A stretch of 64,000 nucleotides of DNA from Ulota crispa (Eukaryota; Streptophyta; Bryopsida; Orthotrichales; Orthotrichaceae): assembly GCA_963920765.1 (NCBI GenBank), contig OY987242.1:5978789-6042788 (forward strand), read 5' to 3'. The notes under the pieces were generated by a model. That model searched no databases. It was not told the origin of the DNA and saw only the letters and a list, made by a program, of their open reading frames with translations. The translations under genes were made by a program, and so were the position numbers. Within the stretch, counting starts at the first letter, position 1. Every line of letters starts with the position of its first letter. Positions 23,486 to 35,826 of the stretch are shown here, piece after piece.

Positions 23486-24893
23486 TCAAGCCACCATAGC
23501 CAGTGAAACACGAGCGTATTCGAAGTTTTAACTTAACAGCAAAGATGGGAGACAATGCGACTTAGATTTTGGCTTTCCCTAAACAGAAATGAATGCACGC
23601 AAGTGAAATTGCGAAAGCAAGACGGCCCCTGTCTCGCACTGCGAACCCTGAGCAACGTTGCGTAGTGCGTACAGCCCGTACACCAGCGGTAATCAATCTG
23701 GCTAAATTTAGCAAAATTTCTATCTAAAATTTGGTTGTGCTAAAATTCTATTGTAAAAACAAAGAGGAAAATTTAAAAAGTAGCCAAAATTTCAAGATGC
23801 AAAACTGCCTTTGAGGTGAGGAGTGATTTGACGTGCTCCCATGTTATGGGACCTTATATTAAAACAATCTGAGTAACCATCAATCATATTTGATTCCCCG
23901 TCCCACTTAGCTATAATGCAAAGTGTAAATGTGCTTTTTATTCACTTGCCTTCCCTTGAACGACTACTTGTAGTTGTAGTTATTGTGTCATAGCAAGGTT
24001 TGACGCTTGTACAAATGTACTAAATAGTCTTTTAGTGACTTCTTGATAAAATTGTTAGTGTACACTTTGCAAATGTCCAAGTTTAGCATTATCCCTAAAT
24101 CCTAAAACAACTATGGGAGATTGATGTTAGACATCACCAATTCACATAATTGAAGAATATATGAACTAAACTTAAAAGTTTCCATTTATAACCTAATAAA
24201 CTGCTATACATGTAGCTAAAAGTTCTTAGGCAAAAAAAACTTGTAAACAAAATACTAAACTAAACAAGAAAGTATTGCAACTTGCCTACTACTAAAATTC
24301 AAAGTAAGTTGCAAAAAATCCAACCTACAACCCACGTCTTTTACGGATAAAGCTAAAAACAAAAAATGAAAATAATAGCACTGCCGTACACGTCCATGGA
24401 TGGATGACGTTGTCCATAGGATGAATGAGGACATTCAGCTTCAAACGGATGAATGTGGCCATTCATCTTGAATCGGGCTGATTCAAATGAGTTTGGAAAA
24501 AGAGGGTCCTCTAGGTCTTTTGGTGACAGACGAACTCATAAGTTTGTCTGCTCTCGCAGCACCTGAGGTGAGATCTTTAATTTTTAGTGCTTTCTCGAGT
24601 GTCTGTGCAGTACCTTCGTTTCTGGAAGTGTGAATGTTTTTCTGAAGATTTTGTAAAGAAGAGTTGTGTCTTGCAATCGAGTAGTCCTACGTTGCCATTG
24701 TTGCGTGATCGAATTCAATGGTTATGTTTATTCAATCGTCGATGTATGTGTGTGATTATCACGTACTGTGGAGTCTGGTCTTTTTGATTGTTAAGATCTA
24801 ACTAGAGATAGTATAAGATGCACTTTCGTAGGAGTGAGTTTTAAGAGATTTTCATGCACAGTTCCTTTCGCTAGGCATTGTGTACTGGTGCAG
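23486..24893. other. No complete gene
   Basis: Mixed-GC sequence. An ATG at about 24487 (plus) opens a frame that reaches a strong donor-like GAG|GTGAGATC at about 24556, about 340 bases before the acceptor of the subtilase exon. Joining them would not keep the subtilase frame, so I do not call a gene. Confidence 0.3.
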
Positions 24894-24966
24894 GAAACTA
24901 TGGAGTGCCGGTGATGGTGAACGGCCAGGACTTTGGCAACGCCAGCGGCATTGCCCCCGGAGCACG
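24894..24966 (+). pseudogene. Orphan internal exon of a subtilisin-like protease
   Basis: After an acceptor (TACTGGTGCAG|) come 73 bases encoding (G)NYGVPVMVNGQDFGNASG, then IAPGAR, then a donor CACG|GTGAGAG. In plant subtilases of the SBT2 type the segment after the catalytic His (HGSHVASxAAGNxGxPVxV...FGxASGxAPxAxIAVYKA) looks just like this. Both splice sites are intact and the coding part is clean, but neither the preceding His exon nor the following AVYKA exon is visible within several kilobases. It is an isolated, probably captured or relict exon. Confidence 0.68.
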
Positions 24967-25261
24967 GTGAGAGTCTTCACTGCACACAAGATGTTCATAA
25001 TCCAAATGAGACGGAATTCAGTGCAATTCTAACATTGTCAAAAAAGATTAGAATGATGATGTTGCGTTTCCTCAGAGGTGCAATTGCAATTGAATAGTAG
25101 GTTTTAGTTAGTTTAGTATGATAGAACTTATCATTTCTCCATCTTTTCTTCAAGCTTGAGCCGCTTGCTGTTGTGTATTTTCAGGTTTTGCGGTGTAAGA
25201 TACTAAGATCCTTTGATTGATAAGAAGTGTTTGGATTTGACACCCTTTCTTAAGAGTGTAC

Positions 25262-25975
25262 GTATGTGATAATTTTGTCTCTAGAGGTGATGATATGTTT
25301 ATTTTGTCAAAACTAATTTTCAAGAAGAAATATATATTTTATTAAATTTGGTCATGATCACCCTAACGTTGAAATCTCTATAGAAGGAATTTTGAAACTT
25401 TTTGAAAATGCTTGTCTAAAAGAAAGATGTGCATATGAATATCTCCTACATGTCCATGCAATGAAACTTCAAAAATTTGTCAACAATGTTTATTAATCAA
25501 CTTCCTTGTAAAACCATGATTTTGACAAAAAAACAATTTAAAAGTGTGATTCGTTTAATTGAGAAAAACATAGGTATCATTTTGTATTCCACTAGAAACC
25601 CAAAAAGTTACTTTAAACTAGATTCAAAGGTATCAAATTTAGTCTAAGCCACTAAAAAATTTTCCCTCGCAAATTCCTCCTCTCAAGTGAGAGCATGTGT
25701 ACCAAAAAAAATGATGTGAGCTGGAATTTAGGTGATCATTTGAATTCTTGAAAGTCCCAAAATGTATTGTTTTTCCCAATTTAACAAATGATGCATTTTT
25801 AGCAAAAATAGGATTTTGATTTTTAGTAACTAAAATTTGGTACGCTTGATTGAGATTGCATGAAGATCACATTCTAACAATGTGAGAATAAAATGCCCAT
25901 TATATTATTTATTATACATACTTCTTTGAGTCCCAAAAGAGGGAGTTACATAGACTTTCTTTAGGATATTGTATA
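25262..25975. mobile_element. Partial copy of the 12036 foldback family
   Basis: It matches the right half of the element at 12036-12904: CTCCTACATGTCCATGCAAT, TTTTTAGTAACTAAAATTTGG, and an end near GGATATTGTATAGTAC. It is diverged and is interrupted by the miniature element at 25545-25795. Confidence 0.6.
25545..25795. mobile_element. MITE of the TTTGGGAAAA family, nested
   Basis: The ends are inverse versions of each other: TTCGTTTAATTGAGAAAAAC and GTTTTTCCCAATTTAACAAA. The interior CCAAAAAGTTACTTTAAACT and CTCCTCTCAAGTGAGAGCA match the copy at 62022. It sits inside the partial foldback copy, as comparison with 12720-12740 shows. Confidence 0.6.
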
Positions 25976-26077
25976 GTACAAAACCGTCTAACTACTATAT
26001 ATATCCGGAATGATTTGTAGTGGCAGGCAGGCGTAACATCATGTGAGGTACAAAAAAAAGCCTGATGGAATCATTAA

Positions 26078-27160
26078 CCCTTGAACGACCAAGCAACCCT
26101 TTGCGACCAGTACAATAGGGTGATTGCAAGAAACGGGTGTATTACATTTTGTCCCCTACTATCCCAACAATATGTTTTAGTGTTGTATCTTTTGCTTCAA
26201 AAGAGCTTTTGACTTGAAATTTTAGGAAAACATGAAAATCAAAGTCGCAAATGTTCCTAAATTTTTAGTATTTTTTAAAATTATTGTAGTATTTTTTTGG
26301 GTTTTAGATAATTTGTCTACTTTTGCTGTTTTGGGGGATTTTAGTATTACATTGGGTTGTAAAATGTGAATTTAGGGCCACAAATGAGGGTGGTTGTTAA
26401 GGAGTAAGAGTTACAGGTATTTGTAGACCCGTTTTGGAAAATTCCTATTTCTTTGTCTTGACCATTCACTCAAAGTAAGCAACTTGTCTCCCTCCACTAG
26501 TGCAAGGTCAAAAACTTTTTTTGACAATCAATTGCATCAGCCCATGGTAATGAAAGTGATCACCAATGGCCATTTTTTGTTTTATTTTTTTGAACTTATC
26601 ACTATTTTCTAAAAATAAAAAAATAAAATTCCCTTTTTGTTGGTAATTTATGTCCCTCTATTTTTGTGCATAACTTTTAGAATAAAATATTTCTAGGTCT
26701 GAATTTTCAAAGGTATGCTATTTTAAGTGCTTTACAAACTTTCCATATTTTCTTTTATTTAACATAACTTTATTTCAAAAGTTTGTAGTACTACGTAGTA
26801 CTACTAGTTTTAAGTGTGTTTGAGACAAAACTTCTCATAATTTTCATCTCATCAATTAGAATTGAATAATTCAAAGCTTCCCACATATACATAAGTTTAA
26901 AGAACTAACCTCAAATTTTTATTTTAATAAAATGCAATTTTTAAAGAAGTTTTTGGGTTGCTCGCCAAACTAAAATTCTCATAAATCCATTTTTAACTTC
27001 TGCAATAAACGTTAGAATGAGGAAAAAATTAGATGTCTACACATATCTTTGAATTTCCCATCTCCCATAAAAATTTCAAAAAATTACACGAAGTAGTTTA
27101 GCCATAAGTACATGCCCGAAATCCCAAAAATCCCCCGAGGGGACTTTGGTCCTTTACGGG
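26078..27160. mobile_element. TTAA element, chimeric family
   Basis: TTAA (26074-26077), then CCCTTGAACGACCAAG ... CTTTGGTCCTTTACGGG, then TTAA (27161-27164). The right 370 bp is a family-B arm (compare 19100-19465). The left 700 bp is unrelated to the other copies. Confidence 0.55.
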
Positions 27161-27231
27161 TTAAGGGTTAATACCCATATTCACAAATATAAGTAGCCCT
27201 GCAAATGCTTAACTCTCTGGCTTGAGCTAGC

Positions 27232-29050
27232 TTAGCTTTGCAAGGTATTACTGTTGAAAGTGCTGGCGTTACTATTGTAGGAGCTTTTCTCCAGGCTTTT
27301 CTTCTGTCTCGCCTGCAGGATTTGGTCCGGCACGTCTTCGGACTCGCGCTCCATTTGCACCCATTTGCCCTTGCTGTTCCGTTTGAGGCCTTTGTTCTTT
27401 GGCTGCCACCAGTTGCCGGGAATGCCGGTTCGCTTGGTGCAGACAAATTCCGAGGCTTTGTTGATGAGAGCGATGTCGCGCTCTACCACAGGGTTCCATG
27501 GTTTTCCAACACCGTGGTACCCTGTGAGCAAGTGCAGGTACGCTTCCATGTTGTGCGCGTTCAGAAGGCTGCCCCGTGCTCTGAGCTCTGGAGAGAGATC
27601 GTGGTCTATTTGAATCTCAACTCCAACATGAGAGTACGTGAATGGAAACTTGTCGAGGATGTTGTTGAAGACAGTGAACTCCTCGTTGAAGAACATGCTA
27701 GGTACTTTGGGCACCATGTCTTGCTTATTCGTCACTCGCAAGACATTCACGCCCAACTCCCGCACAATATCTGCATTAAAGCAACACACGTGAACCCCTT
27801 GGCTGAATAACTCGCATCCATCTTGGATATTTAAATAAAAGCTCCAGTACGACAGTGTTAGTTCAAAATTAGGATTTGAAATCACGCATGCCGGTAGAGT
27901 GCTATATATTAATACGTGCGAAGGGATTGTTGCCGACGCGGGGGCCGGCGAAGGTAAATACAGTGACAGGGATGATGTTGGTGCCCTTTGTTACGCCAGA
28001 ACTCGAATTGGAAGTTGACTCTCTTTTTTTCTCCTGAAAATCCTTGATTTCCACATTCTCAAAGTGTCGATTCACGCCGGATACCGCTATGTCGTAACCT
28101 GACAAGACGGACAAAGCGCCACCCAGGCTGTGACCAGTGATGGTGATGCTTAACGGCTCGTTGTCGTATTTCGTAATCAACCGTTTGAGCTCCGTAAGAA
28201 TCTGCTGGCGCACGCTCTCCTGATTATATCGAGTCTGCGAGTTCCTTGTGGTGTAGAGGTTGAGGAACCCTTCTTCCAGCATCACCTTCATATTCCACGC
28301 CTTCCCCTCCTGCGTGCGAACATCCAGACTGCACGGGACGAGCTTTCGGGCGAGGTTGGCAGCCCACTCCAACTTAGTAGCGGTGCCACGCCAAGCGAGC
28401 ACTATGTCTCGCCGCCCCATCTTTTTGATCTTCTCCTTGTCCGTGCAGACAGCGATGAAGCCGATCCAGTTGGAACTGCGGCTCCAGGCGTCCTTGGCTT
28501 CGTTGCGGAGGATTAAACTGTCCACGCTCGTCGTGGCGAACAAGTAGTCTGTGATTTCGTAGCCCGTGTCGGGCAAGCCCACCTTCTCGAACATCTTATC
28601 CTTGTTGAAGAGCGCGGAGCCCATGTACTTGGAATGCGACTGGTTGTCAAACGCGTCGTAGCAGGATTGCGCAAACTCCCCGTAACGAATGAGCTCCATG
28701 CGCAGATCCATGTCCAAGGGGTCCAGCAGTCCTTTCCAGTCGTTCCCGCCTTGGATCTCCCGCCACCGCAAAGCCAGGGTCGAAGAGATTAGCGTGTCCT
28801 GCTGGATAACGTTTGACGACACCTCCGACGTCTCCTCTCCCAAGCTTTGGCACACCACCTTCCCTGCAGCTCGGGTACCAGCTCTGGAGAAATCGGCGTT
28901 CACAATCTCGAGCGCTTGACCCCAAAGCTCCTGTCTCATTGCAAACGCACGGGGACGCATCATCCCAGGCGACGCCACGTGAACCCCTTGCATTCTAGGA
29001 GGTGGAACACAGAAACTGGCCTGAGCGCATCGCCCAGCGTTTGCAGCCAT
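27232..29050 (-). CDS. Class 3 lipase, DAD1/PLA1-I type, two exons
   Basis: Exon 1 is 29050-27916 and exon 2 is 27770-27232, joined across a 145-bp intron (CGCAC|GTATTAAT ... TTTAATGCAG|AT). The spliced product is 557 residues. It belongs to the plant PLA1-I/DAD1 lipases, which cleave the sn-1 acyl chain of plastid glycerolipids and in some members feed jasmonate synthesis. WRGTATKLEW (220-229) is the family oxyanion segment. GHSLGG (306-311) holds the nucleophile Ser308. Asp396 lies in NKQDMVPKVP, and the catalytic His lies in NAHNMEAYLH (449-458). The splice restores FAGPRVGN...NVLRVTNKQD across the junction. The first 45 residues are basic and poor in acids, consistent with a plastid transit peptide. 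The ATG at 29050 has the best context (ACCATGG); ATGs at 29059 and 29086 are in frame. The substrate cannot be fixed from sequence. Confidence 0.9.
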
Positions 29051-30626
29051 GGTCGCCATCCGGTACTCCTCAAAACAGACCACCAATGTCTACAAGTCTG
29101 GTATCACAACAACTTCCCACATATGTCAGTTAGGTATTAACCACTCTCACGTTCAACAGCCATTCACAGCAAATTCTTTTCAATCAAGGGATGTGCATAT
29201 GAATTTCCTGTGTCTTGAGAGGGAAATGTGAGACAGGGAAAAATCATAGGAGAAATAGACAGAAATGTTTAACAGCTCACAGGGAAAATGTGAAGAATTC
29301 CTGAAATAGCAGAGGGAAATTTTAAAAAGTTTGCTGTTAACTTATGATGATCGTTATATATATTGGTCTACATTTGAAACATTTATTGACAGTATGGACA
29401 ATCTACGCCTCTTAGGCGGCATTAATAGCTTCCGCCTTGTAATGTGAAGACAAAGAACAAGCGGCAACTTGTGATTAACTTCTGAACTCACAAGTGTCAG
29501 TCAATCAACATATAGCAACAAAATTACTTTTACTAATATCAAACGAGGCACTGCATCCAGGAACTAGCAAGTAGATAGTCACGCCAGCCTTGGACTCGCC
29601 AATATCAACATGCGAGCACCAATTGAGCCAACATTAGCCCCTCAATACCCAAGGCATCAAATTCTAGTGTAAAAATCACATAAATTTGGTGCCTTGAGCA
29701 TTTAAGGGTTAGACTACGATGCAAACGCCTGTGGCTGCTAAGCAAAGAAAAGATTGAAGCCCTACCAGTAGCTACTTCCGCAGTATGCTTGCTTCCGAAG
29801 ACCAAGTCGTGAGCAGTGTACCTCAAATCTGCTGCATGGGCTTATGGTAGCGGACTAGCGGTCAGATAGAACTTTCACAGTGTTCGATCGGAGATCACCT
29901 GCGAAGCATATATACTAGGTTAAGTTAGTAGGTGATTCGAAGGGTGTGGAATGGTATCAGTGATGGAACGAACGTACCTGGGCAAGATGTCCGTGGTAAG
30001 GGTCGAATTTCAGTCACGTTTCGACGCTGCGGAAATCTCGCCATGTGACGAAGCCTTTTCGTTTGCAGGTCAGGACATGAAGAGATATTCATTTGCCCCT
30101 CCCCTCCCCTCCCCTGGCCGTAAAGTCGAAAAAGGCACATTGAATGAGGCTGGCATCCACACTCATTTCTCTCTATATTGTGGGTTTTTAAATGTTGTAG
30201 GCGAGAAGTCTGTGGCAACCACACTCACCTTCGCTGCATCAGCGCTGCATCAAGTCTTCATGGAAGTATGACTCCGTACGAACGACTCCTTACATACTTA
30301 GAGCATCTCCTGCAACACTCCAAATGTCCAGGTCCCTTTAATTCCTCTCTATCTGCTTTATTCGTTTTAGAGGGAATGGCCACTTGTATCCCCAACACTG
30401 CAACTTGCTAAGTATGGTGCCAGCCAATTGCAAGTCAAGGAACTTTCAAAAACCATAAAGTAAGCTATGACCACAAGAAAAAATAGCTTGTAGAGGTTTC
30501 AAGACCCCTTCAAATACACTATATTTGAAAGGAGAAGGTAAATGTAGAGGCTGAAATTGCTAGAATTAGCTACTTTTCATCCCAATTTGAGTGGGGGTTG
30601 GACATTTGGCAGGTTGCAAGAGACAC
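29051..30626. other. Lipase upstream region, no gene
   Basis: This should contain the lipase promoter and 5' UTR; no regulatory motif was strong enough to name. A short pyrimidine repeat (CCCCTCCCCTCCCCTCCCCT) is at about 30096. No coding region was recognised. Confidence 0.35.
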
Positions 30627-30633
30627 TCTTACA

Positions 30634-31011
30634 GCATCTCCACTTGACCTTCACAGCAAAGACAATTAGGAAATGGTCGTAAAATATTGCATGTACAATG
30701 TACGTAGATGGATAGGCATCCTGCTTTCTATGCTCCACACTTAAGCAACAAGCATAGCAATATATGCACAAAGCACCCCTATCCAAAACACACCTTAGAA
30801 ACAAGAAACAACATAAAAGAAGTAACAATGTTGGCCTAAGGATAACCATGGCAAAAAAAAATTGAAATACCAAGGATAAAAAGCAGAATATTATCTTTGT
30901 TACAAAAGCTTGATTTGATACAAGACAAATGGGACTCAAAAAGCAACCCAAAGTACAAGCAATCAGCAAAACCTTGTCCTATACCTTCGTTTAAAGGTCA
31001 AGTGAAGATGC
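30634..31011. mobile_element. MITE with 18-bp TIRs and 7-bp duplication
   Basis: Left GCATCTCCACTTGACCTT and right AAGGTCAAGTGAAGATGC are inverse with one mismatch. TCTTACA occurs on both sides (30627-30633 and 31012-31018). The 378-bp interior is non-coding. A hAT-like origin is plausible from the length of the duplication. Confidence 0.7.
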
Positions 31012-31623
31012 TCTTACACTTGTTTTAGGATATTAACAAACATTGTTGTTTCTCTTTGCACATGATAGTATTCAACTTGGCAAAAGGAGGCTCTCTGACT
31101 TGAACCAATTCCACATTTACCTACTTCTAAACATAAAAAACTGGCAGCTCGTAAGACGATACAAATTGGGAGTTTCGACTGTTTCGTTAGTATGTGTTCA
31201 CTTGAAATTGCACTTAGAGATCTCTACAAGAGGCACTCCATGCTTGGAGAGTTCAGTATTAGAGGATGTGTATAACAATGATGACATTAAAAAAATTCCA
31301 AGTCGTCACGTCTCTTGGACACTCCACATTTTTCTTCGTATTATCCAAGATCAATTCAATAACTTCAATCTAGCATATAAGTATAGTGTGTAAAATACAT
31401 ATATTTTGCACAATATCTTGGGTTGAGAATCCAATAAGCAAGTGAGTTGTAGAAGATACACAAGGCATTGCACAATTCCGAACGTCTGAGGCGAGGTTTT
31501 AAAATGAAAGTGTATCAATACAAATGCAAATGGCCTCAATTGTTACTTGAATTTTTCATATGTTGTCTTTCATTTTTTGCTTATTCATTTTTGTATATCA
31601 GTACTATTACGATTACTCCAAAG

Positions 31624-31922
31624 AACGAGTTATTCATTAATTTGGGAAAACGATGGGTACCATTTTGTACCTCACCTTAATCCAAAAGAGCCACCTTAAT
31701 TTATGTCAACAAACCACATGGAACCATATTCATTAAATTCATGAGGTCACCTTAAACCTAGTTAATGAACTTTCTATCCAAAAAGAGAGTATTTCTAAAA
31801 GGGAAAAAAGTCAACAGATTCCCAATTCAATTAATATGGCGTTCTTCAAAAAAAAAAAAAAAAAAAAAAAAGCCAAAAATTGCACTTTGTACGCTTTTTC
31901 CCAAATTAACAGATAACGCGTT
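31624..31922. mobile_element. MITE of the TTTGGGAAAA family
   Basis: The ends AACGAGTTATTCATTAATTT and AAATTAACAGATAACGCGTT are inverses, flanked by AAAG (31620-31623 and 31923-31926). It contains a poly-A tract of about 25 bases. The interior closely matches the copy at 60876. Confidence 0.65.
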
Positions 31923-31926
31923 AAAG

Positions 31927-33183
31927 ACATTCAATTACCGTCACTAAACAAGCAACTACATTACAAAAAGGTTTTTTCCTTAAAGCATCTCCATCACATT
32001 GGCAGTTTCCCATCTCAGGGAGACATCGTGATGATGGTTTCTTGTGTTGCTTTGCAATTTCCTCACTTGTGCAACTTGGCGATATAGTGTACAACCAATA
32101 AGAAGCCTTCTTGTTTGAAAAAGTAGATAGATTCTCTATCATTCCTTACTCAACCTATTAATTGTTGAAAGAAAAATAGTGGTTGCAAGAATTGCCGTGC
32201 ATTGGGAAAATGAAAAAGGAAATAATTTTGCAGGTTTGAGCATTTGAAGGGAACCTAACACACTGTTTTGCCGTACAGGTGGACATGCACTCATTACATT
32301 AGCTTGCTTGTCAAATCTGGAACCTACCGAAACTTCCTCAGTACAACTCTGGTCCCATGCAATAATCGTGCCCTGGTCTGGTCACATGTAAGCGTGGGCC
32401 AGAACTGGGTCCCCCAGTCAACCATGAAAATTTTAGAGTCTAAACTCTTAACTTTGAATATTTGTAACGTACTGACCGTACATACAATTGAAACTCAACT
32501 CGTACAGTAATACTGTCATACCAGGGTTTTTTTTTTTTTGTTTTCTAACCGATGCTTGGGTGGCATTTTTTGAAAATATGGTTGGTACCTTGCTGGCTCC
32601 GTCCCTATTTTGGTTGGAGTAGAAGGTGGCCTCAACTCATGGATTTTTGGCATGTAAAAAAAATTCATTGGTCATTTTTTGAAAACATCCTTATAACCAT
32701 TGCCATTACTTAAGTATCGTATTGCATTGGATTAGGCAACACTTCAAAAAAATCAAAATGCTCAAATAATTTTAAAATGATGGCATCAATTTTCAGTTTG
32801 ATAAGGACTTTATGAAAGCCTAGGCTACAATGTGATTTACATTATTATAATCTGGCATTTTTTGAAAAAGATTCACCTTTCTTATCCTATAGGCTTGAAG
32901 CTAGCCTTTTTTTTGAGGCAATTGGGCCTTAAATTGCCCAAAAATAAAACACTAATTCATACTCAGTCAGCATATGCAAGAAAAAAGGCAATTCCATTAA
33001 GCAGAAAAACATTCAATTCCAGCATTTCTTTGTGTTTATTATGAAAAATTAGCTATTTAAATTTTTATAGCCTAATTCAATTAAACCTTTTTTTAATGCA
33101 AAAAATCTATTTCTAATATGAGTTCTGAAAATAGAAAGCCTAAATTGTTGAAAGAGCTCCACAATTATCTTGTTTTATTCAAA
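31927..33183. other. No gene recognised
   Basis: AT-rich, anonymous sequence on the left flank of the Tc1-like transposon. Confidence 0.3.
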
Positions 33184-33185
33184 TA

Positions 33186-34777
33186 TAGCGACTTCAAAAA
33201 ATGAGTCTATGTGGGTATTTGGGTCAGAAAAGTGACATTGTAGAGAATATGAAAAATCAAACCAAAAAAATTTAAACACAAAAGTTTGAGAGTATGAGGT
33301 AACACATCATCTCAAAAAATTTGAAACAATATTGCTACTAAATTTAAAAAATACATAATGCTAAAGTTAATTATGTACACATACTCATTTTTTGAGGCCA
33401 GTATTCTTACAACTCTAAATGGGTGTAGAATTTAGAGAATAGGTGTTTTTGGTGATTTTTTTGTGTGATTTCTCTTCTTATCTCTTATATGACATATTGT
33501 ATGGTGTAGAAAGTAAAATTGGCATGATGAAGCCAATTTCAAAGTAGAAAACAGGAGATATTGGTGCTCTTTTTATGAAAGATAATAGTACAAAAGAGAT
33601 TGCAAAATTTATTGGTTTCTCACAACGTACATTGAACAGAGTGAGGAGGAAGGTTTGTAGTAGCTTAGAATTGCCAAAACAAGATGCCCCAAAGATTTTT
33701 ACTATTTCAAAAACACGGCATGTAGTATGTTTTGGTCATGGTTGGAGGGCTAGAAATGACATCACAAGTAGTAAAAGTATTGAAAGAGGGTAAAGAGGTA
33801 GGGATTTGTGACAACGCACTATAGTAGGCTTTGAGAAATGCCAAATTGAGTGCTTGTGAGAAGGTGTCAAAATCTTATTTGTCATAGAAACATGTACTCA
33901 CTTTGCAACATTTCACAAAAACTAGACAATAGAGGACTAGAAGCGTTTTTTTTTAGTAATAAGATAAAAGTAATTTTTTTAAATGCAAATGGGACTCTGG
34001 GAGGACCTAGTGTTGGGTCAATGGCAATGAAAGTTTGCTTGATTGTAGAATGAAGCAGGCAATGAAACATGGTAGGGGGTCTTTGATGCTGCAGAGTTGC
34101 ATGACATCAAGAGGTCTAGGTGATTTATAGAAGGTGGATGGTCATTTAGATGCATAAGACTATATTTGAATCTTACATGGAGATTTGTACTTGGGTTTGG
34201 AAAGATTAAGATTTTTCAACATTGATGGAGTTATTTGTGAGCATGATAATGCTCCTATTTATAAAGCAAAGATTGTTCAAAAATGATTTTAAGAGCATCT
34301 ATTTACTATTTAGAGTGACAAACTCAATCTTAGAATCTAAATCTATAGAACATGTTTGGGAAATTTTCAAACATTGTTTGAATTCCTACCCAACTCCTCA
34401 AGCGGATCTTTTATAATTATGGGAATATGTGCAAAACACTTTCACAGCCATTACTACAAAACAATATGGGAGGTTATATACTAGCATGCCAAGTCAAATT
34501 TTAGTTGATTTGGTTGCTTGTGACAATTTGAAAAATTTTTGATCACTTTGTAATTTGTATATACCGCCTCAAAAAATGAGTCTATGTATATAGTCAACTT
34601 TAGAATTATGTATTTTTTAAATTTAGTAGCAATTTTTTTCAATAATTTTGAAATGATGTGTTACCTCATGCTCTCAAACTTTTGTGTTTGAGTTTTTTGG
34701 GTTTGATTTTTCATACTCTTTACAATGTCGCTTTTCTGACCCTAACACCCACATAGACTCATTTTTTGAAGTCGTTG
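33186..34777 (+). mobile_element. Tc1-like DNA transposon with long TIRs
   Basis: TA (33184-33185) and TA (34778-34779) flank a 1592-bp element. Inverted repeats of about 215-220 bp (33186-33404 and 34560-34777) share ACTTCAAAAAATGAGTCTAT at the outer end and TTTAAATTTAGTAGC-type sequence within. The interior holds a decayed Tc1-type transposase read on the plus strand. Confidence 0.82.
33575..34545 (+). pseudogene. Decayed Tc1-type transposase
   Basis: An N-terminal helix-turn-helix is readable (STKEIAKFIGFSQRTLNRVR). Scattered catalytic-core pieces follow: KVIFLNANGTLGG where Tc1 proteins have VIFSDESxxxxxG; SLMLQSCMTSRGLGDL for SxMVWGCMxxxGxGxL; ICEHDNAPIYKAKIVQKW for FQQDNAPxHxAxxVxxW; and IEHVWEIFKHCLNSYPTP for PIEHLWxxLKxxL. 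Tc1 transposases cut and paste at TA. The reading frame shifts repeatedly and has many stops, so the gene is dead. Confidence 0.75.
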
Positions 34778-34909
34778 TATATATATTATATAGTAGTAAA
34801 TCAAAAAATATATGGCTTAATTTAATTCAGAAATGTGTCATTAAAAAGGTTGCATACAAAAAACCAAGTTAAAACCATTTAATCTTCTAGTTGCTTGATA
34901 ATTATTTAA

Positions 34910-35826
34910 CCCCTAAAGGACCATTGTCCCTACGGGGGACAAATGGGATTTTGGACAGGTACTTGTTGCCTCAATTTTTGTCCTAATTTTTTGAAACTTT
35001 TTTCAAAGACAAGAAAACACATTAGCTTTTGGGGAATTTAATTTTTATTCCAATTGATACCAGGGAGCAAAAGTTTTGCCCAAATAAGCACAAATTTGGG
35101 GACTAGGGGCAGCAAAAAAAATCTTACAAGAACTTGAAAAGAAATTTCATTTTTTTTTCTTATAGATTGTATCTTTGTCTACATTTGAAGCTTTGATTCA
35201 TTTCATTTGGACTAGCTATGAGAAAGTTATGAACAATCTTGTTTTTTGGGCAACTTAAGCATCTTTTTGAAAAAATAACTTATAAACTTCATTTTTGAAT
35301 GCAGGTTTAACATTTTTTTCAAAAAAAAATTGTTGGAGGGGGTGAGGTTTGCTTTCTAAAACAATCTCACCATTGGGATTATTGCGTTTTAGTTCCATTG
35401 CAGGGTTATTAGCAATTTAAGTTTTTGTTCAATCTCATTCCTTCTTCTACCTAATGTTTTTTAAAGAATTAAAATTAAGTATTCTTTTTTTATAAAACTC
35501 CCAAGATTCCCAACTCAACTTCCCACCATGCAAGAGTAGAATTCCAAACTTTGTGGTGCAAAAAATTTAAGTTAAAAATGTTCAAAGTTAAAAAATCTAG
35601 TCAAGCAGCAAGGTGCAATTTTTTTTAATACTTTAAATGCATATATCTTCCAATATGTGCGGTCAAAGTTCTTGAATTTTGTATGACACATTCTTATAGT
35701 AGTTTAGCACAAGATCCTATGGTTAGATATGCAAAATGCCTGATTTTCAAACTTTTTTACTCTTTGCCATAGAGATGGCAGTTTTGAGTCTCTTTTGACA
35801 AAATAAAAGCCATGGTCCTTTAGGGG
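34910..35826. mobile_element. TTAA element, family A, copy 1
   Basis: TTAA, CCCCTAAAGGACCATTGTCC ... CATGGTCCTTTAGGGG, TTAA. It is 917 bp. It shares its whole length, in inverted orientation, with the copies at 40423 and 62224; markers are TTTTGCCCAAATAAGCACAA and CTTATAAACTTCATTTTTGA. It is non-coding. Confidence 0.82.

Noticed and set aside
24487-24640. A short plus ORF with a strong splice donor at about 24556 as the first exon of the subtilase gene
   Set aside because: Splicing it to 24894 breaks the subtilase frame, and it has no family match.
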